A DNA stretch of 64,000 bases from Cupriavidus sp. UYMMa02A (GCA_001725945.1 LRMT01000145.1:1-64000), one strand, 5' to 3'; positions 19,077 through 30,831 are shown, numbered from the stretch's first letter. Notes: generated by a model not told the origin, from the letters alone. A program made the numbers and translations.

Positions 19077-21198
19077 ATGCCGGAACCACAGCATCGGCTT
19101 GAGGCCGTACTGAACCCGTCCTCAATCGCCATCCTCGGCGCATCAGGCAACCCAGAACGCATCGGCGGTATCGCACTAGACCACCTCGGCCGGCTCGGCT
19201 TCACCGGCCAGGTCTTCCCGGTCAATCCCAAGTACGCAGAGCTCGGCGGGCGCCAATGCTATCCCGACGTCGAGTCGTTGCCGACGGCGCCAGATGTGGC
19301 CGTGCTCGCGCTCGCGGCCGAAGACGTGCTGCCTATGCTCGAACGCTGCCACGCCAAGGGTATTCCGGCCGCGATCATCTATGCCGCCGGCTACGCGGAG
19401 GTCGGCGGCGAAGGTGCCGTGCGGCAACAGCAGCTGGTGGATTTTTCCCGGCGCACGGGCATGCGGATCGTCGGCCCCAACTGCATGGGGTTGGGCAATC
19501 TGGCAACCAGCGCGATCACGTCGTTCGTGCCCACCTTCAGGACGTTTCCGCCAGACGACCGGTCTGGTCATGTCAGCCTGGTCACGCAAAGCGGCAGCAT
19601 GTGCTCGGACATCTACGTGACCGGCTGGATGATGGACATGCGCTTCCGGCACTTCATCAATACCGGCAACGAAGCCTGTCTCGATTTTTCCGATTACCTC
19701 GACTACCTGGTTGAGGACCATGGCACGCAAGCCATCGCCGGCTACGTGGAGGGCCTGCGCGACGGCGAGAATTTTGTCTCGGCCGCAACGCGGCTGCGTG
19801 AGGCAGACAAGCCCCTGATCCTGCTCAAGGCCGGCGAAAGTGAGCGCGGCTCGGAGGTCACCCAGTCACACACGGCCGCGCTGGCGGGAAACCGGGCCGT
19901 CTATCGCGCGGCATTCGCCCAGTTGGGCGTGATGCAGGCCCGGCATACGGTACACCTTGCCGACCTGGCCTACCTGTCCCGTTTCCAGCGCGGCAAGCGC
20001 CTGGGATCGCGCGTCGTGGTGGCGTCGATCTCGGGGGCCATGGGCGCCGTGACCGCCGACTTGCTGAGCGCGCAGGATCTGGAGCTCCCGACGCTGTCGC
20101 AGGCATGCCAGCAGAAGCTGCTGGGCAGCGTGCCCGGCATCGCGATGGTCTGCAACCCCGTGGACATGACCGGCCAGCTGTTCAGCCGCAACCGCCTGGC
20201 CACCGAAGTGCTGCAGACGATCATGGCCGACGACGTTGCCGACGTCCTGCTTGTGTTTGCCACGGGCTCCCTCTATGAACGGATCGCCCCCGAGCTGATC
20301 GAGGTGGCGGCACATACTGACTGCCTGGTTGCCGTCATCGCCACGTCGGGCAGCGCCGATACCAAACGGCAACTCGAGGCAGCGGGCATTCCCGTATTTC
20401 CCGATGCCGCGCGTGCCACCGAGGCGCTCGGCACCGCTGTGCGGTGGGCTGAGGGTTCGGCACGGACCGCGCACTGGAGAGCGCTGCGCAAGGCGGCCGC
20501 AGCAGCCAACACTGCCGTCTCCCCGCCACCGGCGCGCGCCGACGAACATCAGGTCAAGCAGTGGCTTGCGAAGTTCGGAGTACCGGTCGGCCACGCCGAA
20601 GTGGTGCGCGACGCAACCCAGGCCAAAGCTGCCGCCCTGCGCCTGGGCGGACCGCTGGCCATGAAGATCCTGAGCCCGGACATCGCGCACAAGACCGAGG
20701 CAGGTGGCGTGCGCCTGAACCTGGGTTGTGACGATGTGGCACAGGCGGCGCAGCAGATGCTGGACACGGTATCCGCCGCCGCGCCGGACGCGAGTTGCGG
20801 GGTCGTGTTGCTGCAGCCGATGGAGCAAGGCGTGTGCGAGCTCATCATCGGCGTCACCCGGGATCCGTGTTCGGCCTCACCATGACAGTCGGCCTCGGCG
20901 GCGTCATGACGGAGCTGTTCCAGGATGTCTCGCACCGGCTGCTTCCCGTTGACGCGGGCATGGCGCACGAGATGCTGCGGGAGCTGCGCGCCTATCGCCT
21001 GATGCAGGCTTCCGGGGCAAGCCGCCGGCCGACATCGACGCCGCGGCGCAGGCCATCGTCGCTGTCTCGACGGCGGCCATGGCTGCCGGCAGCACGCTCG
21101 CCGAACTGGAAATCAACCCTCTGCTGGTCAGGCCACAGGGTCAGGGCGCCGTTGCCCTCGATGCCCTCCTGACCTTCAACGAAGCCGCCGCATCATGA
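19077..21198 (+). CDS. ADP-forming acyl-CoA synthetase (fused alpha-beta type), frameshifted
   Basis: About 707 residues. CoA-binding Rossmann domain (SSIAILGASGNPERIGGIAL, IVGPNCMGLGNL), succinyl-CoA ligase-like domain with the phospho-His candidate in TQSHTAALAGNRAVYR, then an ATP-grasp domain (FGVPVGHAEVVRD, AMKILSPDIAHKTEAGGVRL, FGLTMTVGLGGVMTELFQD, AELEINPLLVRPQG). It would activate an acid with CoA and ATP, giving ADP and phosphate. This is unusual here because terpenoid acids are normally activated by AMP-forming ligases. Shifts lie near 20870 and 21030. With them corrected the stop overlaps the next start (ATGA), so translation is coupled. Confidence 0.85.
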
Positions 21199-22808
21199 CG
21201 CCAATCGAATCACGTATTGACACCAGCCAGCCGACGTTCGCAGAGCAGCGGCGGAGCATGCTGGCGCTGTCCGAGCGCCTGCGCGAGCTTGAGCAACGCT
21301 CGCGCGACACCTCGTACAAGGCCAAGGCCGTTTTCGACAAGCGCGGCGCCCTGCTTCCTCGCGAGCGCGTGGCCCGCCTGCTCGATCCCGGCGCACCGTT
21401 CCTGGAAATCGGCAATATGGCCGGGTACTGCACCGATGACGCCGACCCTGATACCTCGGTGCCGGGCGGTGGCCAGATTGTCGGGATCGGCTTCGTATCC
21501 GGGGTGCGTTGCATGGTGGTGGCGTCGGATTCGGCCATTAATGCCGGCGCGTTCGTGGACGCGGGCAGCAGGAAGGTGTTGCGCGCTCAGGAGATCGCGC
21601 TGCAGAACCGGCTGCCGTTCATCCATCTGGTCGAATCTGCTGGGGCCAACCTGCGCGCTTATCGTGTGGAGCGCTTTATCCGCGGTGGCGGACTGTTTTA
21701 CAACCTGGCCCGGCTATCGGCAGCCGGGTTGCCGGTGATCACGGTAGTCCATGGTTCGTCGACGGCCGGCGGCGCTTACATGCCCGGCTTGTCGGACTAC
21801 GTGGTCATGGTGCGCGAGCGCGCGCGCGCCTTCCTTGCCGGCCCGCCGCTGCTGAAGGCCGCAACGGGAGAGATCGCCACCGACGAGGAGCTGGGCGGCG
21901 CGGATATGCACGCCCAGGTCAGCGGCCTCGCCGAGTACGTCGGCGAGGATGACGCACATGCGATCGCCATTGCCCGCGATATCGTGGCGGCGCTGGACTG
22001 GCCGGACCTTGCCTCGCCGTTGCCGGGCAAGCCGCCTGCGCTGGACCCGGACGAGCTGGCGGGCGTCATGCCGCTGGACGTCAAGAAGCCGGTCGACATG
22101 CGCGAAATCATCGCCCGCATCGTCGACGAATCGGCCTGGCTCGCCTTCAAGCCCGACTACGGCGTTTCCACGCTGTGCGGACATGCCCGGATCCAGGGCC
22201 AGGCGGTGGGCATCATTACCAACAACGGGCCGATCGATCCGGCGGGCGCCACCAAGGCGGCGCAGTTTATCCAGCTCTGCAACCAGTCGGCGACGCCGAT
22301 CGTATTCATGCAGAACACGACCGGCTTCATTGTCGGACGGATGTCCGAAGAGGCCGGGATGATCAAGCATGGATCGAAGATGATCCAGGCGCTATCCAAC
22401 TCCCGTGTCCCGCATATCACGCTGTATTGCGGCGCTTCATTCGGTGCAGGCAATTACGGCATGTGCGGCCAGTCGTTCCGGCCGCACTTCAGCTTCTCCT
22501 GGCCCAACGCCAAGACCGCCGTCATGGGCGGCGAGCAGGCTGCCATGACGATGGAAATCGTCGCGCGCCAGCAGGCTGAACGCAAAGGCCGCCCGGTCGA
22601 TGAGGAGGCGCTGGCCAGGCAGAAGCGCGAGATCATTGCCACCTTCGAGCGGCAGGCCAGCGCCTTCATTACCAGCGGACTGATGCTCGACGATGGAATG
22701 ATCGACCCGCGCGATACACGCGCCGTGCTGGCATTCGTGCTGGGCACCGCGCGCGAAGGCATGCGCCGCGACACCAACCCCGTGCAGTTCGGTGTTGCCC
22801 GCTTCTGA
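21195..22808 (+). CDS. atuC: Acyl-CoA carboxylase carboxyltransferase, AtuC-like
   Basis: 537 residues, intact. The acetyl-CoA carboxylase-type carboxyltransferase halves are visible: HLVESAGANLRAYRVERFIR, HGSSTAGGAYMPGLSDYVVM, then QNTTGFIVGRMSEEAGMIKH, CGASFGAGNYGMCGQSFRPH and WPNAKTAVMGGEQAAMTMEI. It belongs with the methylcrotonyl-/geranyl-CoA carboxylase beta subunits. The Atu-type neighbours (AtuA- and AtuF-like genes in the same operon) favour a geranyl-CoA-like substrate. It should transfer carboxyl from biotin on the AtuF-like subunit to the gamma carbon of a 3-methyl-2-enoyl-CoA. Start ATG 21195 overlaps the synthetase stop. Confidence 0.87.
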   Translation: MTPIESRIDTSQPTFAEQRRSMLALSERLRELEQRSRDTSYKAKAVFDKRGALLPRERVARLLDPGAPFLEIGNMAGYCTDDADPDTSVPGGGQIVGIGFVSGVRCMVVASDSAINAGAFVDAGSRKVLRAQEIALQNRLPFIHLVESAGANLRAYRVERFIRGGGLFYNLARLSAAGLPVITVVHGSSTAGGAYMPGLSDYVVMVRERARAFLAGPPLLKAATGEIATDEELGGADMHAQVSGLAEYVGEDDAHAIAIARDIVAALDWPDLASPLPGKPPALDPDELAGVMPLDVKKPVDMREIIARIVDESAWLAFKPDYGVSTLCGHARIQGQAVGIITNNGPIDPAGATKAAQFIQLCNQSATPIVFMQNTTGFIVGRMSEEAGMIKHGSKMIQALSNSRVPHITLYCGASFGAGNYGMCGQSFRPHFSFSWPNAKTAVMGGEQAAMTMEIVARQQAERKGRPVDEEALARQKREIIATFERQASAFITSGLMLDDGMIDPRDTRAVLAFVLGTAREGMRRDTNPVQFGVARF

Positions 22809-22843
22809 TTCCCTGATTTCCTGATCAATTCCGGACAAGTCAA

Positions 22844-24000
22844 ATGTACAAAGAAGACCACCACAGCATCATGCAGAGTATCCGCCGCTTCCTGGCCAGC
22901 GAAGTGGATCCCTTTGTTGATGAATGGGAAGCCGCCGAGATCTTTCCGGCCCATGCGCTGTTCAAGAAGATGGGTGACCTTGGCTTCCTGGGCATCAACA
23001 AGCCGACCGAGTACGGCGGCCTGGGCCTCGACTTTTCCTACGCGGTCGCCGCTGGAGAGGCAATGGGCTATGTGCGCGCCCAGGGCGTCAGCATGGGGGT
23101 CGGCGTGCAAACCGACATGGCGACCCCCGCACTGACCGCGTTTGGCTCGGAAGAACTCAAGCGCGAGTTCCTGGTTCCCGCGATTGCCGGGGAGGTCGTG
23201 GTATCGATCGGCGTCTCGGAACAGGGTGCCGGCTCCGACGTAGCGTCCCTCAAGACCCGTGCAAGGCGCGATGGCGACGACTATGTGATCTCCGGCTCCA
23301 AGATGTGGATCACCAACGGTACCCAGGCGGACTGGATCTGCCTGTTGTGCAATACCTCGGATGGACCTTCCCACAAGAACAAGTCCCTGATCATCGTGCC
23401 GCTGAAGGACGGCGGCAAGCAGGCCAAGGGCATCGAAGTCCAGAAGATCAAGAAATTTGGCATGTGGTGCTCCGACACCGCGCAGATCTTCTTCGACGAG
23501 GTGCGTGTCCCGGTACGCCACCGCATCGGCGAGGAAGGCATGGGCTTCATCTACCAGATGAAGCAGTTCCAGGAAGAACGCCTCGGTGCCGCCGCGCGCC
23601 GCCTTGCCGCGATCCAGCTCATCGACGAGACCGCGAATTACCTGCGCCAGCGCACGGCTTTCGGCAAGCCGCTGCTGGACAACCAGTTCATCCAGTTCAA
23701 GCTGGCCGAGCTCAAGACTGAACTGGAAGCGCTGCGCGGCCTGGTCTACATGGCCACGCAGACCTACATCAACGGTGGCGACGTGGTCGAGCTCGCGTCC
23801 ATGGCCAAGCTCAAGGCGGGCCGCTATCCCGCGAGATCGCCGAATGGTGCATGCAGTTCCAGGGCGGCATGGGGTACACCTGGGACAACCCGGTCTCGCG
23901 TGCCTACCGCGACTTCCGGCTCGGCTCCATCGGCGGCGGAGCCGACGAAGTCATGATGCAGGTGATCGCCAAGCAGATGGGCCTGATGGGTTCGCGCTGA
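22844..24000 (+). CDS. atuD: Acyl-CoA dehydrogenase, citronellyl-CoA dehydrogenase-like, frameshifted
   Basis: About 385 residues: SIGVSEQGAGSDVASLKTRA, YVISGSKMWITNGTQADWIC, KFGMWCSDTAQIFFDEVRVP and RHRIGEEGMGFIYQMKQFQE. The C-terminus crosses a shift near 23823 into EWCMQFQGGMGYTWDNPVSR and GSIGGGADEVMMQVIAKQMG, ending at TGA 24000. From memory the SDTAQIFFD.VRVP and IGEEGMGFIYQM segments resemble AtuD of Pseudomonas. AtuD oxidises citronellyl-CoA to geranyl-CoA, the carboxylase substrate. Here it directly follows atuC. Confidence 0.82.
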
Positions 24001-24012
24001 GAACGGACGCTG

Positions 24013-24962
24013 ATGACCATGGAATCCCTGAGCCAGTTCCGTTCCCTTGTCGTGCGCCGTTTGCACGGCGTGCTTTTTATCACCCTCAACCAACCGGCAA
24101 GCCGCAATGCGCTGAGCCCCGAGCTACTGGCCGAGATTTCGCAGGTCCTGGAAATGGCTGAGCAAGACAGCCATACGCGCGCGCTGGTGCTGCGCGGAGC
24201 GGGCGCAATGTTCTGCGCGGGCGGCAATATCGGCGGCTTCCGCGAGAGCCTGGCGGCGCCCGGCTCCGGGGATCCCATTGCCAGCCGCAACCGCCAGTTC
24301 GGCCATTTCATGCAACGTCTCGCCATGGTGCCGGTGCCCGTACTCGCGGTGGTGGAAGGCGCAGCCATGGGCGGTGGTGTCGGGCTGGTCTGCGCAGCCG
24401 ACCTGGTACTGGCCACGCACGCTGCCCGGTTCGCGTTGTCGGAAACGAGCCTTGGCGTCATTGCCGCGCAGATCGCCCCCTTCGTCGTGGCGCGGATCGG
24501 TGCGGCCGCGACGCGGCGCCTGGGCCTCAGCGGCGAACGCATCAGCGGCACCGCAGCGGTGGCCATTGGCCTGGTCGACGCGCTGGCCGAGGACAGCGAA
24601 GGCCTCGACGCGCTCGAAGCAGAATGGCTGACCCGTATCGGACGATGCGCCCCTGGCGCCAACCGCGTCTTCAAGTCGCTGGTGGCGCGCTGCACGAGCG
24701 AGCCCGCGGCGCCATTGCTGGACGATGCGGCAATGCTGTTTGCCCAATGCCTGCGCCACGAAGGCGCGGAAGGCACGTCGGCGTTCCGGGAACGCGTGAT
24801 GCGCGCTGGTGCGTCGGGTTCGACGCCGACATGGTCCGCACCGCCCACGCCGTTCCCGCGGCATCGCCGCCAGGCGCTGACCCTGCCAAAGATACCGCAT
24901 CGCAACCCGCGCCGCGCCGCGACGCATCCGATCGCGTGCGCACCACGGAGGTAGACCGATGA
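24013..24962 (+). CDS. Enoyl-CoA hydratase/isomerase, AtuE-like by position, frameshifted
   Basis: About 316 residues of crotonase fold: LFITLNQPASRNALSPELLA, GAGAMFCAGGNIGGFRES and VVEGAAMGGGVGLVCAADLV, with the oxyanion-hole glycines. Near 24795 one missing base turns the expected FRE(K/R)RDARWCVGFDAD into an unrelated tail. Across it the protein ends RVRTTEVDR at TGA 24962, overlapping the next ATG by four bases. Its place between the dehydrogenase and the biotin subunit suggests hydration of the carboxylated glutaconyl-CoA product. The Ala/Pro-rich C-terminal extension of about 45 residues is unusual. Confidence 0.75.
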
Positions 24963-26939
24963 GCACTCAAGCCAGACCCTTCCATACCTTGCTGGTCGCG
25001 AACCGCGGGGAAATCGCGATTCGTGTCATGCGCACGGCGCGCCGCCTCGGCCTGCGCACCGTGGCCATCTATTCGGACGCCGATCGCGCCAGCCCCCATG
25101 TCTTCGAGGCCGACACTGCTGTCTGCGTCGGCCCTGCCGCGCCCCGGGAGTCCTATCTCAACATCGACGCCATCCTGCAGGCCGCGCAGTCTGCGGGGGC
25201 GGATGCGGTGCACCCGGGCTATGGCTTCCTGGCCGAGAACGAGCACTTCGCGGACGCAGTCACCCGTGCGGGACTGGTCTTTGTCGGCCCCTCCGCCAAT
25301 GCCATTCGCGCAATGGGGAACAAGGCGGAAGCCAAGCGCCTGATGCTGGCCGCAGGCATGCCTTGCGTGCCTGGCTATCAGGGCGAGGACCAGAGCGATG
25401 CCACCCTCCTTGCTGCCGCCGGCGAAATCGGGTTTCCCATCATGGTCAAGGCACGGCCGGCGGCGGCGGGCGCGGCATGCGGCTGGTGCACGCTGCCGCG
25501 GACCTGCCCGCGGCCCTGACCAGCGCACGCTCCGAGGCTCTCACCGCCTTTGGCTCCGGTGAACTGATCCTGGAGCGCGCGGTGCTGGAACCCCGCCACA
25601 TCGAGATTCAGGTGCTCGCCGATCATCGCGGTCACGCCATCCATCTGGGCGAGCGCGACTGTTCCGTGCAGCGCCGGCACCAGAAGCTGATCGAAGAGGC
25701 GCCTTCCCCCGCGGTCAGCCCGGAGCTGCGCGAAACCATGGGGACCGCGGCGGTCAGGGCGGCGCGCAAGATCGGCTACGTGGGCGCCGGCACCATGGAG
25801 TTCCTGCTGGACCGCTCGGGCAACTTCTATTTCATGGAGATGAACACCCGGCTCCAGGTCGAACATGCGGTGACCGAAGCCATCACCGGCCTGGACCTGG
25901 TGGAATGGCAGTTGCGTGTCGCCAGCGGCGAGCCGCTGCCCTTCAGCCAGGCCTCCATCACGCTGGACGGCCATGCGATCGAAGTGCGCCTGACTGCCGA
26001 GGATGTGGCCGCAGGCTTCCTGCCACAGGGCGGAGCGGTGCTGCGCTGGCGGCCCCCAGGCGACAGGCATGACGTGCGCGTCGATCACGGACTCCGCGAA
26101 GGCGGTACGGTACCGCCTCACTATGACTCGATGGTGGCCAAGCTTGTGGCGCACGGCCGCACACGTGAGGAAGCGCGCCGCAAGCTGCTCAGCGCCGTAC
26201 AAGACTGCGTGCTGCTGGGTGTGGAAAGCAACCAGCGCTTCCTGGCCGATTGCCTGGCACACCCCGTGTTTGCCGGCGGCGAGGTTCACACCAGCTTCAT
26301 TGCCCAGCATATGGGCGAGGCGCTGGCACCGCCGTGCCCCGATGTCGAGACGATTGCCATTGCGGCACTATGCGCGGCCGGACTTCCGGAACGCGAGCCA
26401 CTTCGCCTGAGCCACACGGTGTCGACAGTAGACCTGGAGCTTGGCAAGCACAGGTGGCGCATCGAACTGGAACCCGCCAGCGACGGCACCAGAGCCACGG
26501 TATGGCACGAGGCGCAGCCCCATGCCATGCGCCTCGCCATCGTGCGGCCGCCGGCCGACGGCGTGTTCTGGATCGAGTGCGGCGCACAGGTGCACAAGGT
26601 GGTCCTGGCCCGGGACGCCGACGGCATCCACCTCTTCGTGCGGGGACGCGCCTGGCGCTTCCGTCCGACCGACCCGCGCCGGCGCGCGCCAAGGAGGCGG
26701 GCAGCGGCGCCGTGACCGCGCCCCTGACAGGCCGCATCCGCGGCCATCCACGTCTCGTCGGCGATGTGGTAGCAGCCGGGCAAGCGCTGGTGGTCATGGA
26801 GGCCATGAAGATGGAGCACACGCTGACCGCGCCGTTCGCAGGCCAGATCACGGAACTGTCGGGGCAGGTGGGCGCCCTGGCGCGGGCGGGCGGGAAGCTG
26901 GTCCATGTACAGCCTGTCACCGAGGAGGAGCCGGCATGA
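24959..26939 (+). CDS. atuF: Acyl-CoA carboxylase biotin subunit (BC-BCCP), AtuF-like, frameshifted
   Basis: About 660 residues. Biotin carboxylase: FHTLLVANRGEIAIRVMRTA, GADAVHPGYGFLAENEHFAD, ATP loop GGGGRGMRLV (after a shift near 25455 where one extra C gives KATAGGGG), GERDCSVQRRHQKLIEEAPS, FMEMNTRLQVEHAVTEAITG. A middle BT-like region follows, then a BCCP with biotinyl Lys in VVMEAMKMEHTL. A second shift lies near 26690, just before SGAVTAPLTGRI. The start and the stop (TGA 26939) both overlap neighbouring genes by ATGA, so the operon is translationally coupled. It loads CO2 on biotin for the AtuC-like subunit. Confidence 0.87.
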
Positions 26940-28719
26940 AAGCCTCACGCAGCGTACGGATAGGCGGAGCGTCCGGTTTCTGGGGCGACTCCGCAACGGC
27001 AACCCCGCAGTTGCTTGCGGTGCCGGGTCTGCAGTACCTGGTCTACGACTATCTGGCCGAAACCACGATGTCGATCATGTCGCGCGCCCGGACCAGGGAT
27101 CCGGCGCTCGGGTACGCCACCGATTTCGTGCACGCGGCGATGGCACCGCACCTGTCCGAGATCCTCCAGCGCGGCATCAAGGTCGTGGCGAATGCAGGCG
27201 GACTCAATCCCCAGGCGTGCCGTGACGCCCTGCTCGCCGTAGCTGAGCGTCAGGGCCTGCGGCCAAAGATTGCGGTGGTGGCGGGCGATGACATCATGGC
27301 CTCGATGCCCGCGTGGCAGGCGCAAGGCCTCAAGGACATGTATTCCGGGGAAGCGCCGCCGGAGGGGCTGATGTCAGCCAATGCCTATGTCGGCGCCAGG
27401 GCATCGCCCGGGCTTTCCTGGGGAGCGGACATCGTCATTACCGGTCGCTGTGTCGACAGCGCCGTGGTTGTCGGGCCGCTGGTCCATGAGTTCGGGTGGT
27501 CCTGGAGCGACTGGGACCGGCTGGCCAGCGCAACGCTCGCCGGTCATGTGATCGAATGCGGGGCACAGGCGACCGGCGGGCTGTTCACCGACTGGGAACT
27601 GGTGCGCGACTGGGACCGCATGGGCTACCCGGTGATCGACTGTGCCGACGACGGCAGTTTCATACTGTCCAAGCCAGAGGCACCGGTGGCTTGATCCACC
27701 CGGCGGCCGTCGCCGAGCAGATCCTGTATGAGATCGGCGATCCCGGTGCATACCTGATGCCGGACGTCACCTGCGACTTCCGGCAGGTCCGCACCGAGGC
27801 GCTGGACGCCGACCATGTGCGGGTAAGCGGCGCGCGTGGGCGCGCCCCCGGCCCGCACTACAAATGCAATGGCACCTGGCTCGATGGCCACCAGATTGCC
27901 CTCGCACTGGCGATTCGCGGCATCGATGCGCCCGCCAAGGCGCAACGGACCGCCGCGGCCTTGCTCGCGCGCACCCGCCGCATGATGGCGGACAAGGGCT
28001 ACCAGGACTATAGCGAGACCAGCGTGGAGCTGATCGGCTGCGAGGCGCTTTACGGCGCAAGCGCGCGCCAACTGCCCACGCGTGAGGTCCTGCTACGCCT
28101 CGCGGCGCGCCACCCCGAACCAAAGGCTTTGCTGTACCTTCAACGCGAATGCGCATCATGCGGGACCTCGATGGCCGCTGGCACGCGCGCCACGTTATTC
28201 GGCCGGGCCGACGTCCAGCAGGTGGTGAAGGTCTTTTCCTTCCTCGTACCGAAAGAGGAAGTGCCTCTGACCGTTCGCATGGATGACCGTGAGGAGCGCA
28301 TTGCCGTAGCTTCGCTGGCCGGCGAACAGATTCTCGCCCCGGCCCTGCCGGTTTGCGATGCGCCTTCGCATAACCCGTCTGGTCCGCATGCCGAGGTGCC
28401 ATTGATCGCATTGGCCTGGGCGCGCAGCGGTGACAAGGGAGATGACGAGAACATCGGCGTCATTGCGCGCGAACCCCGCTTCCTGCCGTTGCTCCGCGCC
28501 CAACTGACCCCTCAGGCTGTCAGGCAGTGGCTCTCGCACCTCGTCAAGGGGGAAGTGAAGCGCTACGACGTACCTGGCCTCCATGCCTTGAATTTCGTAC
28601 TCCATCAGGCGCTGGGGGGCGGCGGCTCTTCCAGCCTGCGATCGGACCCGCTCGGTAAGAGCTTTGCCCAGATCCTGCTTGATTTCCCGCTGACTGTGCC
28701 TTCGGATTGGGTGGCCTAG
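26936..28719 (+). CDS. atuA: AtuA-like DUF1446 protein, frameshifted
   Basis: About 594 residues. The DUF1446 part has VRIGGASGFWGDSATATPQL, VVANAGGLNPQACRDALLAV, VVAGDDIMASMPAWQAQGL and GADIVITGRCVDSAVVVGPL. The C-terminal AtuA-like domain has VPLIALAWARSGDKGDDENI near its start. One frame change near 27690 lies between KPE(GTG)G and LIHPAAVAEQILYEIGDPGA. AtuA is encoded in the acyclic terpene utilisation cluster of pseudomonads and is needed for growth on it; its reaction is not established. Its presence is the best marker that this operon is Atu-type rather than leucine (Liu) type. Confidence 0.87.
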
Positions 28720-28765
28720 CGGTTGCGGCTGCCAACACCATCGAACAATAACTACGGAGACAACG

Positions 28766-29761
28766 ATGCCACATCATTCAACACGACGCACTGCAATACG
28801 TGCCATGCTGGCCAGCGCCATGGCGCTGGCTGCCGGAACCGCGATGGCCGAGACGGGACCATTTCCGCAAAAGCCCGTCAGGATCGTCCTGCCCTTTGCG
28901 CCCGGGGGCTCGTCGGACGTCATGGCACGCCTGATCGCAGAGCAACTGAGCAAGATCTGGCAGCAGCCGGTAATTGTCGAGAACAGGACCGGAGCCTCCG
29001 GCATCGTGGCCGCCGAAGCTGTCGCCAAAGCGCCCCCCGATGGTCTTACGGCCTTGCTTACCGTTACCGCACTGGTCCAGGCGCCGGCCCTCTACAAGAA
29101 GGTCTCGTTCGATCCGCTGAAGGATTTCTCGCCGGTCTCTCAGGTGGCAACCATGCCGTTGGCGTTTGCACTGAACCCGTCGATTCCTGCCAAGAGCCTT
29201 GCCGAGTTCATCGCTCTCGCCCGCGCCCGGCCTGGCCACTACAGCTACGGCTCCTTTGGAACTGGCTCGGCCGGCCACCTGTATATGGAGCTCCTGAAGG
29301 ACGCCGCAAAGATCGACATCCTCCACGTACCGTATAAGGGCGAGCGACCGGCCCTGACCGATCTGTTGGGGGGCCAGCTCTCGGCCATCATCCTTTCCGT
29401 TCCCGGAGCCAAGCCCTATGCGGCCGACGGCAAGCTGATCCCGATCGCGGTGACCGGCTCGACGAGAGCGCAGCAATTGCCCAATACGCCGACTTTCGCC
29501 GAAGCCGGATATCGCGACATCGGCCTGGAAAGCATCGGTTGGTACGGGCTGCTCTTGCCGGCACGGACGCCAAAAGAGATTACACAGAAATTCTCCCGCG
29601 ATCTCAATGCGGTATTGCGTATGCCGGAAATCAACCGGCGTATGACAGAATATGGCATCACCCTGACCGGAACCACTCCGGAGGCGTTTGACAAGATCAT
29701 GAGGGAGGATTTTGCGCGGTGGAACAAGGTCATCCGCGAGAAGAACATCCAACCGGATTGA
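28766..29761 (+). CDS. Bug-family (TctC-type) periplasmic solute receptor
   Basis: 331 residues, intact. The signal peptide ends at ...ALAAGTAMA; the mature protein has FPQKPVRIVLPFAPGGSSDV, QQPVIVENRTGASGIVAAEA, YSYGSFGTGSAGHLYMELLK and ILHVPYKGERPALTDLLGGQ. These are the pyroglutamate-type loop and ligand-binding motifs of the family. It begins 46 bases after atuA on the same strand and probably captures the operon's acid substrate. No TctAB transporter is encoded in the window. Confidence 0.9.
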   Translation: MPHHSTRRTAIRAMLASAMALAAGTAMAETGPFPQKPVRIVLPFAPGGSSDVMARLIAEQLSKIWQQPVIVENRTGASGIVAAEAVAKAPPDGLTALLTVTALVQAPALYKKVSFDPLKDFSPVSQVATMPLAFALNPSIPAKSLAEFIALARARPGHYSYGSFGTGSAGHLYMELLKDAAKIDILHVPYKGERPALTDLLGGQLSAIILSVPGAKPYAADGKLIPIAVTGSTRAQQLPNTPTFAEAGYRDIGLESIGWYGLLLPARTPKEITQKFSRDLNAVLRMPEINRRMTEYGITLTGTTPEAFDKIMREDFARWNKVIREKNIQPD

Positions 29762-29922
29762 TTCTGATGCGTTGCGGAGTGGATGCCATGGCTGCGCAAG
29801 GATCGCCTCCGCCCGACAGGACCCTCATGTCCGCGCTTCCGCGCGGGTTCTTTGTTTCGGAGGGGGCGCGCCTGCCATCGCGCAGGTCAGGAAGCTGGCC
29901 ACGAATCAATTTGGGGAACAGC

Positions 29923-30751
29923 ATGACTCAGGCGATCTCAGCACGTAGCAACTCACCGGCTGTCTACGAACGGCAAGGCGAGACATGGTTGCCAACAGAG
30001 CTCTCACGCGGTCCGTGGGACGCGCGTTCACAGCACGGCGGAGCACCCTGCGCGTTGCTGGCGCATGCAGCCGAAAGCGCAATCGGGGAGCCTGATTGGC
30101 ATCTGTCGCGCTTGAGTGTCGAGCTGATCAAGCCAGTGCCGATTGCCCCGCTGAAAACGAGATGTACCCTCCAGTCTTCGCGCGCCACATCACGTCTCAC
30201 CATCGATCTGCTCGCCGGAGACCTTTTGGTTGCCCGAGCGCATGCATTGTTGCTGCGTGGCGAGCCACTGACGCTGCCGGTCGACCTGCCACCAGGCTGG
30301 TCACCCAGCAACTTGAGCCGTTGCCGGCAAACTGCGATAGCAGAGTGCGCATCCCAGGCTTGCCCGATGGACCGTCTTTCTATCAAACCGCCATGGAGAC
30401 ACTGGTCGCACAGGCGACCCGTCACAGCCTGGCCCCAGTGCAGCCTGGTTCAAGCTCACAGTTCCAATCGTGCAAGGCATACCGACATCTCCCGCCATGC
30501 GTGCCGCAGCGGCTTCCGATTTCGGCAATGGGCTGAGCTGGGTGCTTCCGGCGGATCGTTATCTGTTTGCCAATGCCGACCTTAGCCTGCACTTGCATCG
30601 TGAGCCCGTCGGGGAATGGATTGGTGTTTTTTCCGGTACAGAGGTACATGGCAGCGGGACCGGTATCACGATGTCACGCCTCTATGACGAGATCGGGCCG
30701 ATCGGCATCGCAGTCCAGACACTGCTACTACGCGAACGGGCGGTGAAGTAG
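29923..30751 (+). CDS. Acyl-CoA thioesterase-like double-hotdog protein, frameshifted
   Basis: About 275 residues. The N-terminal half reads GPWDARSQHGGAPCALLAHA, then RLSVELIKPVPIAPLKTRCT; the middle reads GLPDGPSFYQTAMETL; the end reads SDFGNGLSWVLPADRYLFAN, LSLHLHREPVGEWIGVFSGT and GIGIAVQTLL-like IGPIGIAVQTLLLRERAVK. This is the TesB-like thioesterase superfamily pattern (HGG in the first hotdog, DxxNGL-like in the second). Shifts lie near 30305 and 30450. Start ATG 29923 has GGGGAA upstream. It closes the Atu-like gene set. Confidence 0.75.
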
Positions 30752-30831
30752 GTCAAGGTGGCGTACGAAACAGATCCGAGACCTTACGTTGCACGATGGC
30801 TGCAGGCTCAGGCGAACGTTCAGGCGTTGCG

